From Bacteroides sp. UBA1317 (GTDB lineage: Bacteria > Bacteroidota > Bacteroidia > Bacteroidales > Bacteroidaceae), in NCBI GenBank assembly GCA_002307035.1, contig DBTL01000161.1, positions 6,232-43,311 of the forward strand: DNA of 37,080 nt. Reading direction: 5' to 3'. Position 1 is the first letter of the stretch; every line of letters starts with the position of its first letter. Below, in pieces: positions 24,901 through 32,685 of the stretch. A program made the position numbers and the translations under genes. The notes below the pieces were generated by a model. The model saw only the letters and a list, made by a program, of their open reading frames with translations. It was not told the DNA's origin and did no database searches.

Positions 24901-25112
24901 AGAATGTAACTCTAGGATATAATGTACCTATGTCTTTATTGAGAAGTATTAAAGTGCTAAGCTCATGCCGTTTGTATATTTCAGGCGCAGATCTTTGGGA
25001 GTCTTCTAAGATTAATGATGGTTGGGATCCAGAAGCAAGCCGCCAAGTAAAAGAAACGGGACGCTTCCCTTTTGTCCGCACTGTAACATTCGGAGTAAAT
25101 GTAACCCTTTAA
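21966..25112 (+). CDS. susC: SusC-like TonB-dependent outer-membrane transporter
   Basis: A 1,048-residue SusC/RagA-family protein. Signal peptide to about residue 22 (SLTALAQ), carboxypeptidase-regulatory-like domain about 23-105 (INGHVSDASGEPIIGASVLV, then NGTITDIDGHFSL), the SusC signature ELLDEVVVVGYGSQKKETL leading into the plug domain (about 108-230, with DPLVIIDGVAY and AIYGSRAAGGVVLITTK), and a 22-strand barrel to the C-terminus, ending on a typical beta-strand (FPFVRTVTFGVNVTL). It imports glycan oligosaccharides across the outer membrane using TonB energy, with SusD as lid; susD starts 12 bp downstream. It lacks the N-terminal STN domain used for anti-sigma signalling. Symbol is by family, not orthology to the starch system. 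Confidence 0.96.
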   Translation: MRLLKTILTCLLMFVSLTALAQRKINGHVSDASGEPIIGASVLVKGTSNGTITDIDGHFSLNVDKGTLVISYIGYKTQELSIAGNNSFKVILKEDTELLDEVVVVGYGSQKKETLTGAITVVTDKMLKGKGSLSSPLQALQGQVPGVTITRNSSAPGDESWGMKLRGSVSANTADPLVIIDGVAYESTNALRNINPSDIASINFLKDASAAIYGSRAAGGVVLITTKQAKEGKAKIEYNASYTYKKVGLQPELMSLKEWANAVIQARTNDGYTDSDTWMQYAKLALANEGHYIDLNNSSNPFTSAFTDVKDFVFMDTNWSDILFGNSSSTQHDLAISGGTEKNLYRLSFGYLYDGSNLKWGNNNNQRYNFRLTNKLQVTDRFKVESVVAYNRQNQVAPSRIGETLTGSYPQPGLPASTIDGKPYSWGTWMSPIWYAELGGDNKLKVSEVNISEKLTLNLLKNLDLVSDLGYNTSSATRDTKKMAVTSYNYAGTQVNSTPTVSKQSESSYSKTSSSRNFYSMSAYLNYKKNIENIHDLSAMLGTQYELTEYDYYGVSVKDIQNSLESVNGAGTVSLTDNKGTKWHEAILSYFSRLNYSYKSKYLAEVNMRYDGSSKFETGRWAFFYGLSAGWRISEEGFMKKYDWLDELKLRLSYGVVGNQSGIDRYEGAQYYNFKSQSGALLGSEKATIIDTNGKIASLGREWERINNYNIGLDFSVLTGRLSGTLEVYMKKNDNMLITVSYPGILGDNAGYSNDGKFEAKGYEGQLNWSDKIGSVVYHVGGSFSYNTNKLTDIGGTNVLSSGFKDKQQGYPLNSIFGLRYTGKIQNEEQRTKYLYRFLSGNTIGLTNDIRLGDNMFEDANDDGKLDYNDYVYLGTDDPKISYSFNLGMEWNNFDLSVVFQGVAKRSIFRTGDNNGNEIWRIPMKAVYLNTSNQSVGNTWNQENMNAFYPSYTNNGTINNYNYQASSWSVEDGSYIRLKNVTLGYNVPMSLLRSIKVLSSCRLYISGADLWESSKINDGWDPEASRQVKETGRFPFVRTVTFGVNVTL

Positions 25113-25124
25113 TAGCAATAGATT

Positions 25125-26840
25125 ATGAAACTATATAAGAAAATTGTTCTAATATTGTCATTAGGTATGACAGTGAGCTCTTGCTTGGACTTAGATCCAC
25201 AAGATCAGTTAGCTGATGGAAATCTCTGGAAATCCGCTAGTGATTTTAAATATTTTGCTAATAATTTCTATGGATGGACACGTGACTTTGGTTCTTCTGT
25301 GTATGATGCGCCTCACTCAGATGTTCGTTCTGATTTGATGACATACACCTCTGTTAACGAATATAGTCACGGCAGTAATTCCATCCCTACTTCAGATGCT
25401 AATTATACTGATAATTATGCCCATATTCGTCGTACCAATTTGTTGTTGAAAAATGCAGCGTCCTATAGAGGAAGCGAATCTATCAGCCGTTATGTTGCTG
25501 AAGCGAAGTTCTTCCGAGCTTATTGTTATTTTGATCTGGTTCAGTTGTATGGTAACGCTATTATTCTGAAAGAACCCATTGATATTAACTCCTCGGAGAT
25601 GAACGCTCAACGCAATGATCGTGGTGATGTTATTGATTTTATTATTCAAGATCTGCAGGAAGCAGCACTTGAACTTCCTGAAACAGTTTCTACGGATGAT
25701 GACGGTCGTTTGACAAAATGGGCCGCTTACGCTTTTCTTTCTCGAGTGGCATTGTATGAAGGTACTTGGCAGAAATATCGTGGAGATGAAGCTCGTGGTA
25801 AAGTTTTGGCTACTATTGCAGCTGAGGCTTCTAAAGAAGTTATTGATAAAGGTGGATTTGAATTATTTAAACCTGTGGCTTTAGGCGAATATGCCTATAA
25901 ATATTTGTTTACTTTAGAGAATGTTCAATCTAATCCTGCAAATTTGACTAAAGCAGATAATAAAGAATACATTTTCTATCGTCGTCATGACGAAACTTTA
26001 TCTCCAATAGGAAAAAACATAACTCATAATTGTTTGAAGAATGTTCAGTATATTAATCGCAAATTAGCAAACATGTACTTATGTAGTGACGGTTTACCTA
26101 TTGAAAAATCATTGAAATTTCAACAATATGCGAAGATGACCTCTGAGTTTCAAGAACGTGATAATAGAATGAAAAATACCTTATTGGCTAATGGGGTAAT
26201 GTATTGGGGAAATAAAGATGAAGAATGCCGTATCGATTGGAAAGGCATGAGTGGTGAGGATAAATCGCATGCAAAAGCATGTGATGTTCGTTCGGGCAGT
26301 GGATATCAGAATCAAAAATGGGCTACAGAACGCAATGTTAAGGATACTTATGAAGGCTACGATTATCCAATTATTCGTTATGCGGAAGTACTCTTAAATT
26401 ATGCTGAAGCAGTGTACGAGCGAGATGAGAAGATCTCTGATGAGGATTTGAATATTTCATTGAATTTGGTGCGTTGTCGCGTGAATCCTGATATTCCTAA
26501 GTTAAGTAATAGCTTTGTGGTACAATATTCCTTAGATATGCGGGAGGAAATTCGCCGTGAACGTACAGTTGAGTTATTTAACGAAGGATTTCGTGTCGAT
26601 GATTTGAAGCGTTGGAAAACAGCAGAAATTGAAATGCCTCAAGACATTTTAGGTATTAAATGGTCAGGAACTGAATTTGAATCTGCTTGGGGTGCTGCAG
26701 GATCTATAGCTAAGAATGAAGATGGATGTCTTATTATGGAAAGTGGACGTACATGGTCAACTAAGAATTATTTGTATCCGTTGCCTGCTGATCAGTTGCA
26801 ATTGAATCCGAATCTTGGTCAGAATTCGGGATGGGAGTAA
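25125..26840 (+). CDS. susD: SusD/RagB-like outer-membrane glycan-binding lipoprotein
   Basis: A 571-residue lipoprotein: signal MKLYKKIVLILSLGMTVSSC with the lipobox cysteine at 20. The SusD fold shows as tetratricopeptide-like helices (YVAEAKFFRAYCYFDLVQLY near 120-145, WAAYAFLSRVALYEGTW near 200), the IIRYAEVLLNYAEAVYERDE segment near 415-435, ERTVELFNEGFRVDDLKRWK near 480-500, and the characteristic end YLYPLPADQLQLNPNLGQN. It caps the SusC barrel on the cell surface and captures the glycan. It pairs with the susC gene 12 bp upstream. No defect is seen. Confidence 0.96.
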   Translation: MKLYKKIVLILSLGMTVSSCLDLDPQDQLADGNLWKSASDFKYFANNFYGWTRDFGSSVYDAPHSDVRSDLMTYTSVNEYSHGSNSIPTSDANYTDNYAHIRRTNLLLKNAASYRGSESISRYVAEAKFFRAYCYFDLVQLYGNAIILKEPIDINSSEMNAQRNDRGDVIDFIIQDLQEAALELPETVSTDDDGRLTKWAAYAFLSRVALYEGTWQKYRGDEARGKVLATIAAEASKEVIDKGGFELFKPVALGEYAYKYLFTLENVQSNPANLTKADNKEYIFYRRHDETLSPIGKNITHNCLKNVQYINRKLANMYLCSDGLPIEKSLKFQQYAKMTSEFQERDNRMKNTLLANGVMYWGNKDEECRIDWKGMSGEDKSHAKACDVRSGSGYQNQKWATERNVKDTYEGYDYPIIRYAEVLLNYAEAVYERDEKISDEDLNISLNLVRCRVNPDIPKLSNSFVVQYSLDMREEIRRERTVELFNEGFRVDDLKRWKTAEIEMPQDILGIKWSGTEFESAWGAAGSIAKNEDGCLIMESGRTWSTKNYLYPLPADQLQLNPNLGQNSGWE

Positions 26841-26871
26841 TGAGCCTAAAATAAATTAATAAATAATGGTT

Positions 26872-28368
26872 ATGAAAAAGAATTATATAATGCGTTTTTG
26901 GGATATGGTAATCATGATTATTCTTGTTCTATCCTCGTGTTCCGATGATAAGAATTTAGGTGATCCAATGAGCGAGACAATTACTATTTCGTCTGTGACA
27001 ATTGCTGCTACCAACTATGATGCCAAGAATGATACAATCTGTCTATTGAAAAATGGAGAACTACAGTTATCTTGTACTGTTCTGCCAGAAGAAGTCTCTA
27101 ATCCTAATGTTCATTGGACTTCATCCAATGAATCCGTTGCTACAATTACAGCGAGTGGGAAAATTACAGCGAAAGAGAATTTAGGAATATCTGTAGTACG
27201 AGTTACTCCTGAAATAGGTTTTGGACCAGCTTCTGCTACTCCTTTTAAAATTGTTAAAGTCTTGGATCATTTTAATTATATAGAATCCATGGAAATAACA
27301 AACGTACCAGTAGAAGAGATTGCTGTAGGTAGCGAATATCAGTTGAATATAGCTTCTCAACCTAAAAGTGCTACTTTCGTACGTTATAAATGGACTAGCA
27401 GTAATCCTCAGATTGCAACTGTGGATAAGAATGGAGTTGTAGCGGGCATTGGAAAAGGGAAGGTGACCATTACGGCTACTGCGGATGATTTAAATCCGAA
27501 TGCACCTGCTTCTGTTTCTGTGGAAATAGGAATCAAAGTGGTTATTCCAATTAAAGGTGTTGAGCTAATTGAGGATGAGGAATTGTCTCAATTAGGATAT
27601 GGAGAGGATTATCAAATTCGTTATAATCTCACTCCAGAGGATGCAACAGCTTCTTTATTAACATGGACAAGTGACAATGAAGGAGTGGCAACTGTGGATA
27701 AGAACGGTAAATTGCATGTTAATAGTTTGACTAATGGTTCTGCTGTGATTACTATGGCATATGGATCCATTTCGGCATCGGTTACAGTGAGTGTTGCAGA
27801 AGGACGTTTGTGGTATTCATTTGCGAACGGACTCTCTCCATGGGCTGTGGGAAATAGTGCTACTAGCACATCAGATGGCACGAAAACAATAGTACAAATG
27901 GGTAAAAGTGGATCAAAATATCGCGGTGATCTGTCTTTGGTTACAAATGGTTCAGGTAAAAATGTGACAATAACTCCGGCAACTTATCGATATTTAGCTG
28001 TTAAAATAAAGCCATTGTCCGCATTAGTAGCAGGCAATAATAGTGCTGGTACAATAAAGTTTGAATTGTATGACAATCCGGCGACTATAGGTTATAATAA
28101 CTTAGGTCAAATAAATAGTGCTAACAATTCATTTGTGGTCTTAAACGGAAGTAATATATCAACAACACAACCAAATATTTTGTATTACGATTTACAAGCT
28201 AAATATGATACTAAGAATCCTACCGATTGGTCAAAATTCACCCTTGTACAATTAAAGTTTGTTATTGCTGATTATCTAGCACCTGCAACAAGCTATGATC
28301 TCTATTGGATTCGTGCATTCAAAACTTTGGATGAGCTTAATTCTTATGTTAATAATGAAAATAATTAA
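26872..28368 (+). CDS. BIG2 (Ig-like) repeat surface lipoprotein, probable glycan-binding protein
   Basis: The frame opens with ATG at 26866 and again at 26872; I prefer the second (MKKNYIMRFWDMVIMIILVL then SSC), which gives a compact lipoprotein signal with cysteine about residue 23 and 498 residues in all. Three tandem BIG2-like Ig domains follow, each ending in the W-S-S-x-x-x-x-A-T-V/I motif: WTSSNESVATITASGKI, WTSSNPQIATVDKNGVV, WTSDNEGVATVDKNGKL. A C-terminal beta-rich domain (about 310-490, starting RLWYSFANGLSPWAVG) resembles a carbohydrate-binding sandwich found in SusE-position proteins. As third gene after susC-susD it occupies the surface-glycan-binding-protein slot. It has no catalytic motif, and its ligand is unknown. 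Confidence 0.8.
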   Translation: MKKNYIMRFWDMVIMIILVLSSCSDDKNLGDPMSETITISSVTIAATNYDAKNDTICLLKNGELQLSCTVLPEEVSNPNVHWTSSNESVATITASGKITAKENLGISVVRVTPEIGFGPASATPFKIVKVLDHFNYIESMEITNVPVEEIAVGSEYQLNIASQPKSATFVRYKWTSSNPQIATVDKNGVVAGIGKGKVTITATADDLNPNAPASVSVEIGIKVVIPIKGVELIEDEELSQLGYGEDYQIRYNLTPEDATASLLTWTSDNEGVATVDKNGKLHVNSLTNGSAVITMAYGSISASVTVSVAEGRLWYSFANGLSPWAVGNSATSTSDGTKTIVQMGKSGSKYRGDLSLVTNGSGKNVTITPATYRYLAVKIKPLSALVAGNNSAGTIKFELYDNPATIGYNNLGQINSANNSFVVLNGSNISTTQPNILYYDLQAKYDTKNPTDWSKFTLVQLKFVIADYLAPATSYDLYWIRAFKTLDELNSYVNNENN

Positions 28369-28374
28369 TAAATT

Positions 28375-29754
28375 ATGAAAAATACGCAGTTAAATAAAAT
28401 ATTAGGAGTATTCTTTTTAGCTTTGAGTTCTGCTTTTCTCTTTGCTTGTAGCGAAATAAAAGATGGCTATAGTGATATTGACAGTTGGCCTGAAGTTAAA
28501 GATTATTCCACTAAATTACAACATCCTTGTATGCTGCATACAGAAGCTGATTTTGCTTATGTAAAGGCTAAAGTAGAAGCTAAAGAGCAACCTTGGACTA
28601 ATGCGTTCGCCCATCTGGAATCTAGTAAACATGCCCAAAGTAATTGGACGGCAACTCCTGTAAAATTGCTGGCTCGTTTGGATTATAATAATTGGCATGA
28701 GAAATATCCAAATGACTACAGCAACTATACAAAATTGATGTATGATGCCGCTTCTGCCTACCAATTGGCCTTGCGCTGGAGAATATCAGGCGATGAACAA
28801 TATGCTCAGGCTGGTGTAAACATCTTGAATGCATGGGCAAAAACATGCACTGGCTATATTGTTGATAGTCAGGGAAACTTTATTGATCCCAATGAATATC
28901 TTATAGCTATCCAGATATATCAATTGGCAAATGCAGCGGAAATATTGCGTGCTTATGATAAATGGTCAAGCACAGATTTTGGGAAGTATAAGACATGGAT
29001 GGTTGATGTGTTTTATCCACAGGCTAGCAAATTTCTTAGTTTACATAACGGCTTAACGGATTGCCCGCTCCATTATTGGCTAAACTGGGATCTGGCAGAG
29101 ATGACAGCTATTTTATCAATAGGAATTTTGACAGATGACAACTTTAAAATTAATGAAGCTATTCAATATTTTAAGTATGGAGTTGGTTCTGGTAATATTG
29201 TTAATGGCGTTCCATTCATGCATCAAGATCCTGATAGTAATGAAACATTGGGACAATGTCAGGAATCTGGCCGCGATCAAGGACATGCTACCCTTTGTGT
29301 TAGTCTAATGGGTGTTTTCTGTCAAATGGCTAAGAATATTGGTGAAGACTTGTTTACTTTCGATAACAACCGTGCTTTGGCTATGTGCGAATATGTTGGT
29401 AAATACAATTATGGAGAAGTAGAGACGAACAATATGCTCAGTAATTTTAAATATGATGTATCAAGTTTACCTTATACTGCTTATGAAAATTGTACAGGAA
29501 ATAGTTGGCCAACCATATCGTATGAGGAACACAAAAACGGGACTGAGAGCCGTGGTGCTGTACGTCCTTCGTGGGAATTGATTCACCGCTTGACCTCTGA
29601 TTATAATTTGTCAGATATATATACGCAGTTATGGGTAAATAAGATGCGTGAGAATTCTAGCCGTGGTTATAGCGATGGTGGTGCAGGTGATTACGGATCG
29701 AATAGTGGTGGTTATGATCAATTAGGTTGGGGTACACTGATGTTTTCCAAATAA
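28375..29754 (+). CDS. Alginate-lyase-superfamily polysaccharide lyase, lipoprotein
   Basis: A 459-residue lipoprotein (signal ending FLFAC, cysteine 25), so probably surface or outer-membrane attached. The alpha/alpha-barrel alginate_lyase domain (about 50-400) is seen in PWTNAFAHLESSKHAQSNW, YQLALRWRISGDEQYAQAGVN, then HYWLNWDLAEMTAIL near 233-247, GQCQESGRDQGHATLCV near 293-310 with candidate catalytic histidine, and later YTAYENCTGNSWPTI. The WNWD/RDQGHA pattern is what I associate with PL38-like glucuronan or alginate lyases of Bacteroides, but family placement by eye is tentative. It starts 6 bp after the BIG2 gene stop and is followed by a terminator, so it is last gene of the core operon and likely makes the first cut at the cell surface. 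Confidence 0.8.
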   Translation: MKNTQLNKILGVFFLALSSAFLFACSEIKDGYSDIDSWPEVKDYSTKLQHPCMLHTEADFAYVKAKVEAKEQPWTNAFAHLESSKHAQSNWTATPVKLLARLDYNNWHEKYPNDYSNYTKLMYDAASAYQLALRWRISGDEQYAQAGVNILNAWAKTCTGYIVDSQGNFIDPNEYLIAIQIYQLANAAEILRAYDKWSSTDFGKYKTWMVDVFYPQASKFLSLHNGLTDCPLHYWLNWDLAEMTAILSIGILTDDNFKINEAIQYFKYGVGSGNIVNGVPFMHQDPDSNETLGQCQESGRDQGHATLCVSLMGVFCQMAKNIGEDLFTFDNNRALAMCEYVGKYNYGEVETNNMLSNFKYDVSSLPYTAYENCTGNSWPTISYEEHKNGTESRGAVRPSWELIHRLTSDYNLSDIYTQLWVNKMRENSSRGYSDGGAGDYGSNSGGYDQLGWGTLMFSK

Positions 29755-29784
29755 TCAATTTCATCTTATATTAATCAATATTGA

Positions 29785-29823
29785 ATAGAAGAGATTCTTT
29801 AACCCTAAAGTAATCTCTTCTAT
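29785..29823 (+). terminator. Strong hairpin terminator ending the core PUL operon
   Basis: ATAGAAGAGATT (29785-29796) pairs perfectly with AATCTCTTCTAT (29812-29823), and CTTTA/TAAAG extends the stem inward past one bulged T with an ACCC loop. The sequence TTCTTGTG follows. A weak promoter-like TAACTTTA (29904-29911), with TTTG at 29877-29880 (23-base gap), lies between here and the next gene. Confidence 0.8.
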
Positions 29824-29960
29824 TTCTTGTGACGAAATGTACAAATGAGGTTTTTACAATAGTATACTTCATTTTGTTTGAAGATTATTCTCCGAAAAAG
29901 ATGTAACTTTACACATTATGGTTGATGAATAGTTGAACTTTATTTTAAATAGTTCGAAGT

Positions 29961-30926
29961 ATGAAAATAAATGTATCATTGGCATGTGCAATGCTGTTTT
30001 GTTTTTCTCTATTGTGTACCCAAAATATTTCAGCTTTATCAGCAATAGATTTCGTTTATAAGGATAGTGGTGATAGTTCCATAATGGATAAACCTTTAAC
30101 CGTTCAACCTATAAAATCAGGTAGGGTGGATGTTGGTAATGGTTCACTCTATTATGAAGAAATGGGTGATGGAGAGCCTTTGATTCTGATACACGGTCAT
30201 TCTCTGGATCATAGGATGTGGGATCAACAATTTACTGTATTTGCACATAAGTATAGAGTTATTCGTTATGATTTACGGGGTTATGGCGTTTCTTCTTCTC
30301 AAACTGAGAATCATCAGTTTACACATGCAGAAGATTTGGTAAAGCTCATGGATGCTTTGCACATTGAGAAAGCGCATTTAGTGGGACTCTCGTTGGGTGG
30401 ATTTGTTGGAGCGGATATGTTGGGCTGTTTTCCGGAAAGAGTGAAGTCTGCTGTTTTAGCTAGTGGTAATTTGAGGAAGACTCCCGGTCCCAGTCAACCG
30501 ATGGGTAAGGAAGAGGCTTATAAACGGGATACTGAAATTAAAGCATTGAAACTCAAAGGCGTTGATAAAATGAAAAAAGACTGGTTTGAGAGGTTGATGA
30601 AGTCGGGAGGAAGTCAACGTGAACGTATGCGAGAACCACTTTGGCAAATGATTAACGATTGGGATGCATGGCAGTCTTTGCATAAAGAGGTACGTGTGGT
30701 TATGGGGCTTGATGCGTATGCAAAATTGAAAAATAAGTGTCCTACTGTACCGACTCTGATACTGGAAGGTCGGTCGCCAAATAATCATTTTTCTTCGAAG
30801 CCGGAGATATTGAATTACCTTCCTAAGGGCAAACTAGTTGTGTTGGATGATTGTGGACACATGCTCAATATGGAAAGGCCGGAAGCGTTTAATCGTACAG
30901 TTTTGAATTTCTTGAATGGATTATAA
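29961..30926 (+). CDS. Alpha/beta-hydrolase, putative secreted esterase
   Basis: A 321-residue alpha/beta-hydrolase-fold protein with an N-terminal signal peptide (MKINVSLACAMLFCFSLLCT, cut near residue 20-28). Oxyanion-hole segment LILIHGHSLDHRMWD (74-88), nucleophile elbow GLSLGGFVGADM with S144, and C-terminal catalytic histidine in DDCGHMLNMERPEAF (H300) are present. The strand that usually ends in the acidic residue reads TLILEGRSPNNHF; the expected Asp is absent there, so the triad acid must come from elsewhere or activity may be altered. In a uronate-glycan PUL it most likely removes acyl or methyl ester groups, but the substrate is not readable from sequence. First gene of a two-gene esterase unit. 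Confidence 0.78.
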   Translation: MKINVSLACAMLFCFSLLCTQNISALSAIDFVYKDSGDSSIMDKPLTVQPIKSGRVDVGNGSLYYEEMGDGEPLILIHGHSLDHRMWDQQFTVFAHKYRVIRYDLRGYGVSSSQTENHQFTHAEDLVKLMDALHIEKAHLVGLSLGGFVGADMLGCFPERVKSAVLASGNLRKTPGPSQPMGKEEAYKRDTEIKALKLKGVDKMKKDWFERLMKSGGSQRERMREPLWQMINDWDAWQSLHKEVRVVMGLDAYAKLKNKCPTVPTLILEGRSPNNHFSSKPEILNYLPKGKLVVLDDCGHMLNMERPEAFNRTVLNFLNGL

Positions 30927-30941
30927 TCATCGATAAATTGT

Positions 30942-32567
30942 ATGAAGATACTAACGAAAGTATATTTCCTTTGCTTTTTTATTTTTCTGATGTCGCTTCA
31001 GGCTGTTGCGTCTGAATGGCAATGGTCCATACAGGTGAAAGGTATTGTTTCTGACGAGACGAATAGTAATCCTAGAGCTTTTTTGTGGATACCTACGGAC
31101 TGCAAACAAGTGAGGGGAGTTGTTGTGGGATATCATAACATGAGTGAAGAGGGAATCTTTGAACATGCAGCTTTTAGAAAAACAATGACTGAACTAGGAT
31201 TGGCTGTTGTGTGGGTTACTCCGTCGTTAAGCCAAACTTGGGCACCGGAAAGCGGAGTGCAGCAAATCTTTGAGGTAATGATGACAGAATTGGGTGATGT
31301 TTCGGGTTACACTGAGTTGAAGTATGCACCCATTGTGCCTATTGGGCATTCGGCTATGGCTAGTTATCCGTGGAACTTTGGTGCATTTAATCCGGATAGG
31401 ACATTGGTAATCCTCTCTATTCACGGAGATGCTCCCCGTACCCATCTTACCGGATATGGACGCGCTAACGTCGATTGGGGTAATCGTAACATTGAAGGTA
31501 TTCCTTCATTAATGGTAATGGGCGAATATGAATGGTGGGAAGATCGGCTGTTCACGGCTTTTGATTACAGACGAGATTATCCGGATGCGCCGCTTTCATT
31601 CTTAGCCGATGCAGGTCATGGTCATTTTGATGTGAGTGATGAGTTGGTTCGTTATCTCTGCTTGTTTTTGAAGAAGGCTTGCCAAAAGAGGTTGCCAAAG
31701 AGAATGCCATTAGATGCTCCGATTAGGCTTATGCCCATCTCAGCTTCCCAAGGATGGTTGGCCGATCGCTGGCATAGCGACCAATCTCTTCCTATGTTCA
31801 AGTCTGCTCCGTATGCCAAATATAAAGGAGATAAAAGTCATGCTTTCTGGTATTTCGATAAAGAGATGGCAGAGGCTACTGAGCGTTATTATACCCGTGA
31901 GCGGGGCAAGCAAGCGCAATATATCGGTTTCATGCAGAAGGGTAAGTTGTTGTCATTCAACCCTAAAAATCATGCTCGTATTTCTGCTCGCTTCGAACCG
32001 GAAGAGGATGGTTTGACTTTTCATTTATCTGCTGCTTATACCGATACGTTACGTTCCGCTCTTAGTAATGATCATGCTTCGTGTCCTATACATATAGAAC
32101 GAATTTGCGGTCCGGTAGAAAAGGTTAATGATACTACTTTTACGGTTCGTTTTTACTGCATGGGATTAGACAATGAACGGCGTACGGGAGATATTTGGTT
32201 ATTGGCTCGTTCCAAAGGAGATAGCCGTTATAAGAGTACAGTGCAACAACTGAACTTGCGCATTCCCTATCGTCAAAAAGAAGGTGCAGAGCAATCTATT
32301 CGTTTTGATTCTTTACCGGATATATGCAGTTTACATCAAGTGTCAATATCTCTTAATGCAAAAGCTTCTAGCGGATTGCCGGTGCAATATTATATCAAGG
32401 AAGGTCCCGCAGAGATTGTGTGTGATAAGCTTGTTCTTACTAAAATTCCGCCTCGTACTAAATATCCTATCAAGGTTACTGTAGTGGCATGGCAATACGG
32501 GCGTAGTAGACTTCCTAAAGTGCAGACGGCAAAAGCCATAGAACGAAGCTTCTATATTTATAAATGA
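30942..32567 (+). CDS. Large alpha/beta-hydrolase with C-terminal beta domain, putative carbohydrate esterase
   Basis: A 541-residue secreted protein (signal MKILTKVYFLCFFIFLMSLQ, cut near AVAS, residue 24). Residues about 30-245 form an alpha/beta-hydrolase: VRGVVVGYHNMSEEG (oxyanion region), nucleophile elbow PIGHSAMASYPW with S137, and histidine in DAGHGHFDVSDE (H226 or H228). Residues about 250-541 are not hydrolase-like and contain beta-rich segments (ARISARFEPEEDGLTFHLSA, GLPVQYYIKEGPAEIVCDKL) that look like Ig-type or lectin-like modules. I cannot assign a CE family. With the preceding esterase (15-bp gap) and a strong terminator behind, it forms a unit likely to strip ester decorations so the lyases can act. 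Confidence 0.72.
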   Translation: MKILTKVYFLCFFIFLMSLQAVASEWQWSIQVKGIVSDETNSNPRAFLWIPTDCKQVRGVVVGYHNMSEEGIFEHAAFRKTMTELGLAVVWVTPSLSQTWAPESGVQQIFEVMMTELGDVSGYTELKYAPIVPIGHSAMASYPWNFGAFNPDRTLVILSIHGDAPRTHLTGYGRANVDWGNRNIEGIPSLMVMGEYEWWEDRLFTAFDYRRDYPDAPLSFLADAGHGHFDVSDELVRYLCLFLKKACQKRLPKRMPLDAPIRLMPISASQGWLADRWHSDQSLPMFKSAPYAKYKGDKSHAFWYFDKEMAEATERYYTRERGKQAQYIGFMQKGKLLSFNPKNHARISARFEPEEDGLTFHLSAAYTDTLRSALSNDHASCPIHIERICGPVEKVNDTTFTVRFYCMGLDNERRTGDIWLLARSKGDSRYKSTVQQLNLRIPYRQKEGAEQSIRFDSLPDICSLHQVSISLNAKASSGLPVQYYIKEGPAEIVCDKLVLTKIPPRTKYPIKVTVVAWQYGRSRLPKVQTAKAIERSFYIYK

Positions 32568-32569
32568 GA

Positions 32570-32609
32570 AACAGCCTTTGTCAATTAAGCGGCAAAGGCT
32601 GTTTTTTTT
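32570..32609 (+). terminator. Rho-independent terminator after the esterase pair
   Basis: AACAGCCTTTG (32570-32580) pairs perfectly over 11 bp with CAAAGGCTGTT (32593-32603), followed by eight T residues (32602-32609). This is the clearest intrinsic terminator in the window. Confidence 0.92.
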
Positions 32610-32616
32610 ATCTTTG
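32609..32616 (+). promoter_or_regulatory. Possible -7 element before the GH28-like gene
   Basis: TATCTTTG matches TAnnTTTG, directly abutting the terminator T-run and 69 bases before the GH28-like ATG. A -33 TTG at normal spacing is not seen, so confidence is low. Confidence 0.3.
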
Positions 32617-32685
32617 CTTCCATTGAGTATTTTATATACTTTAATCGTATGTATTAAAGAATTTATATTATAATTTCCAGTAGCG

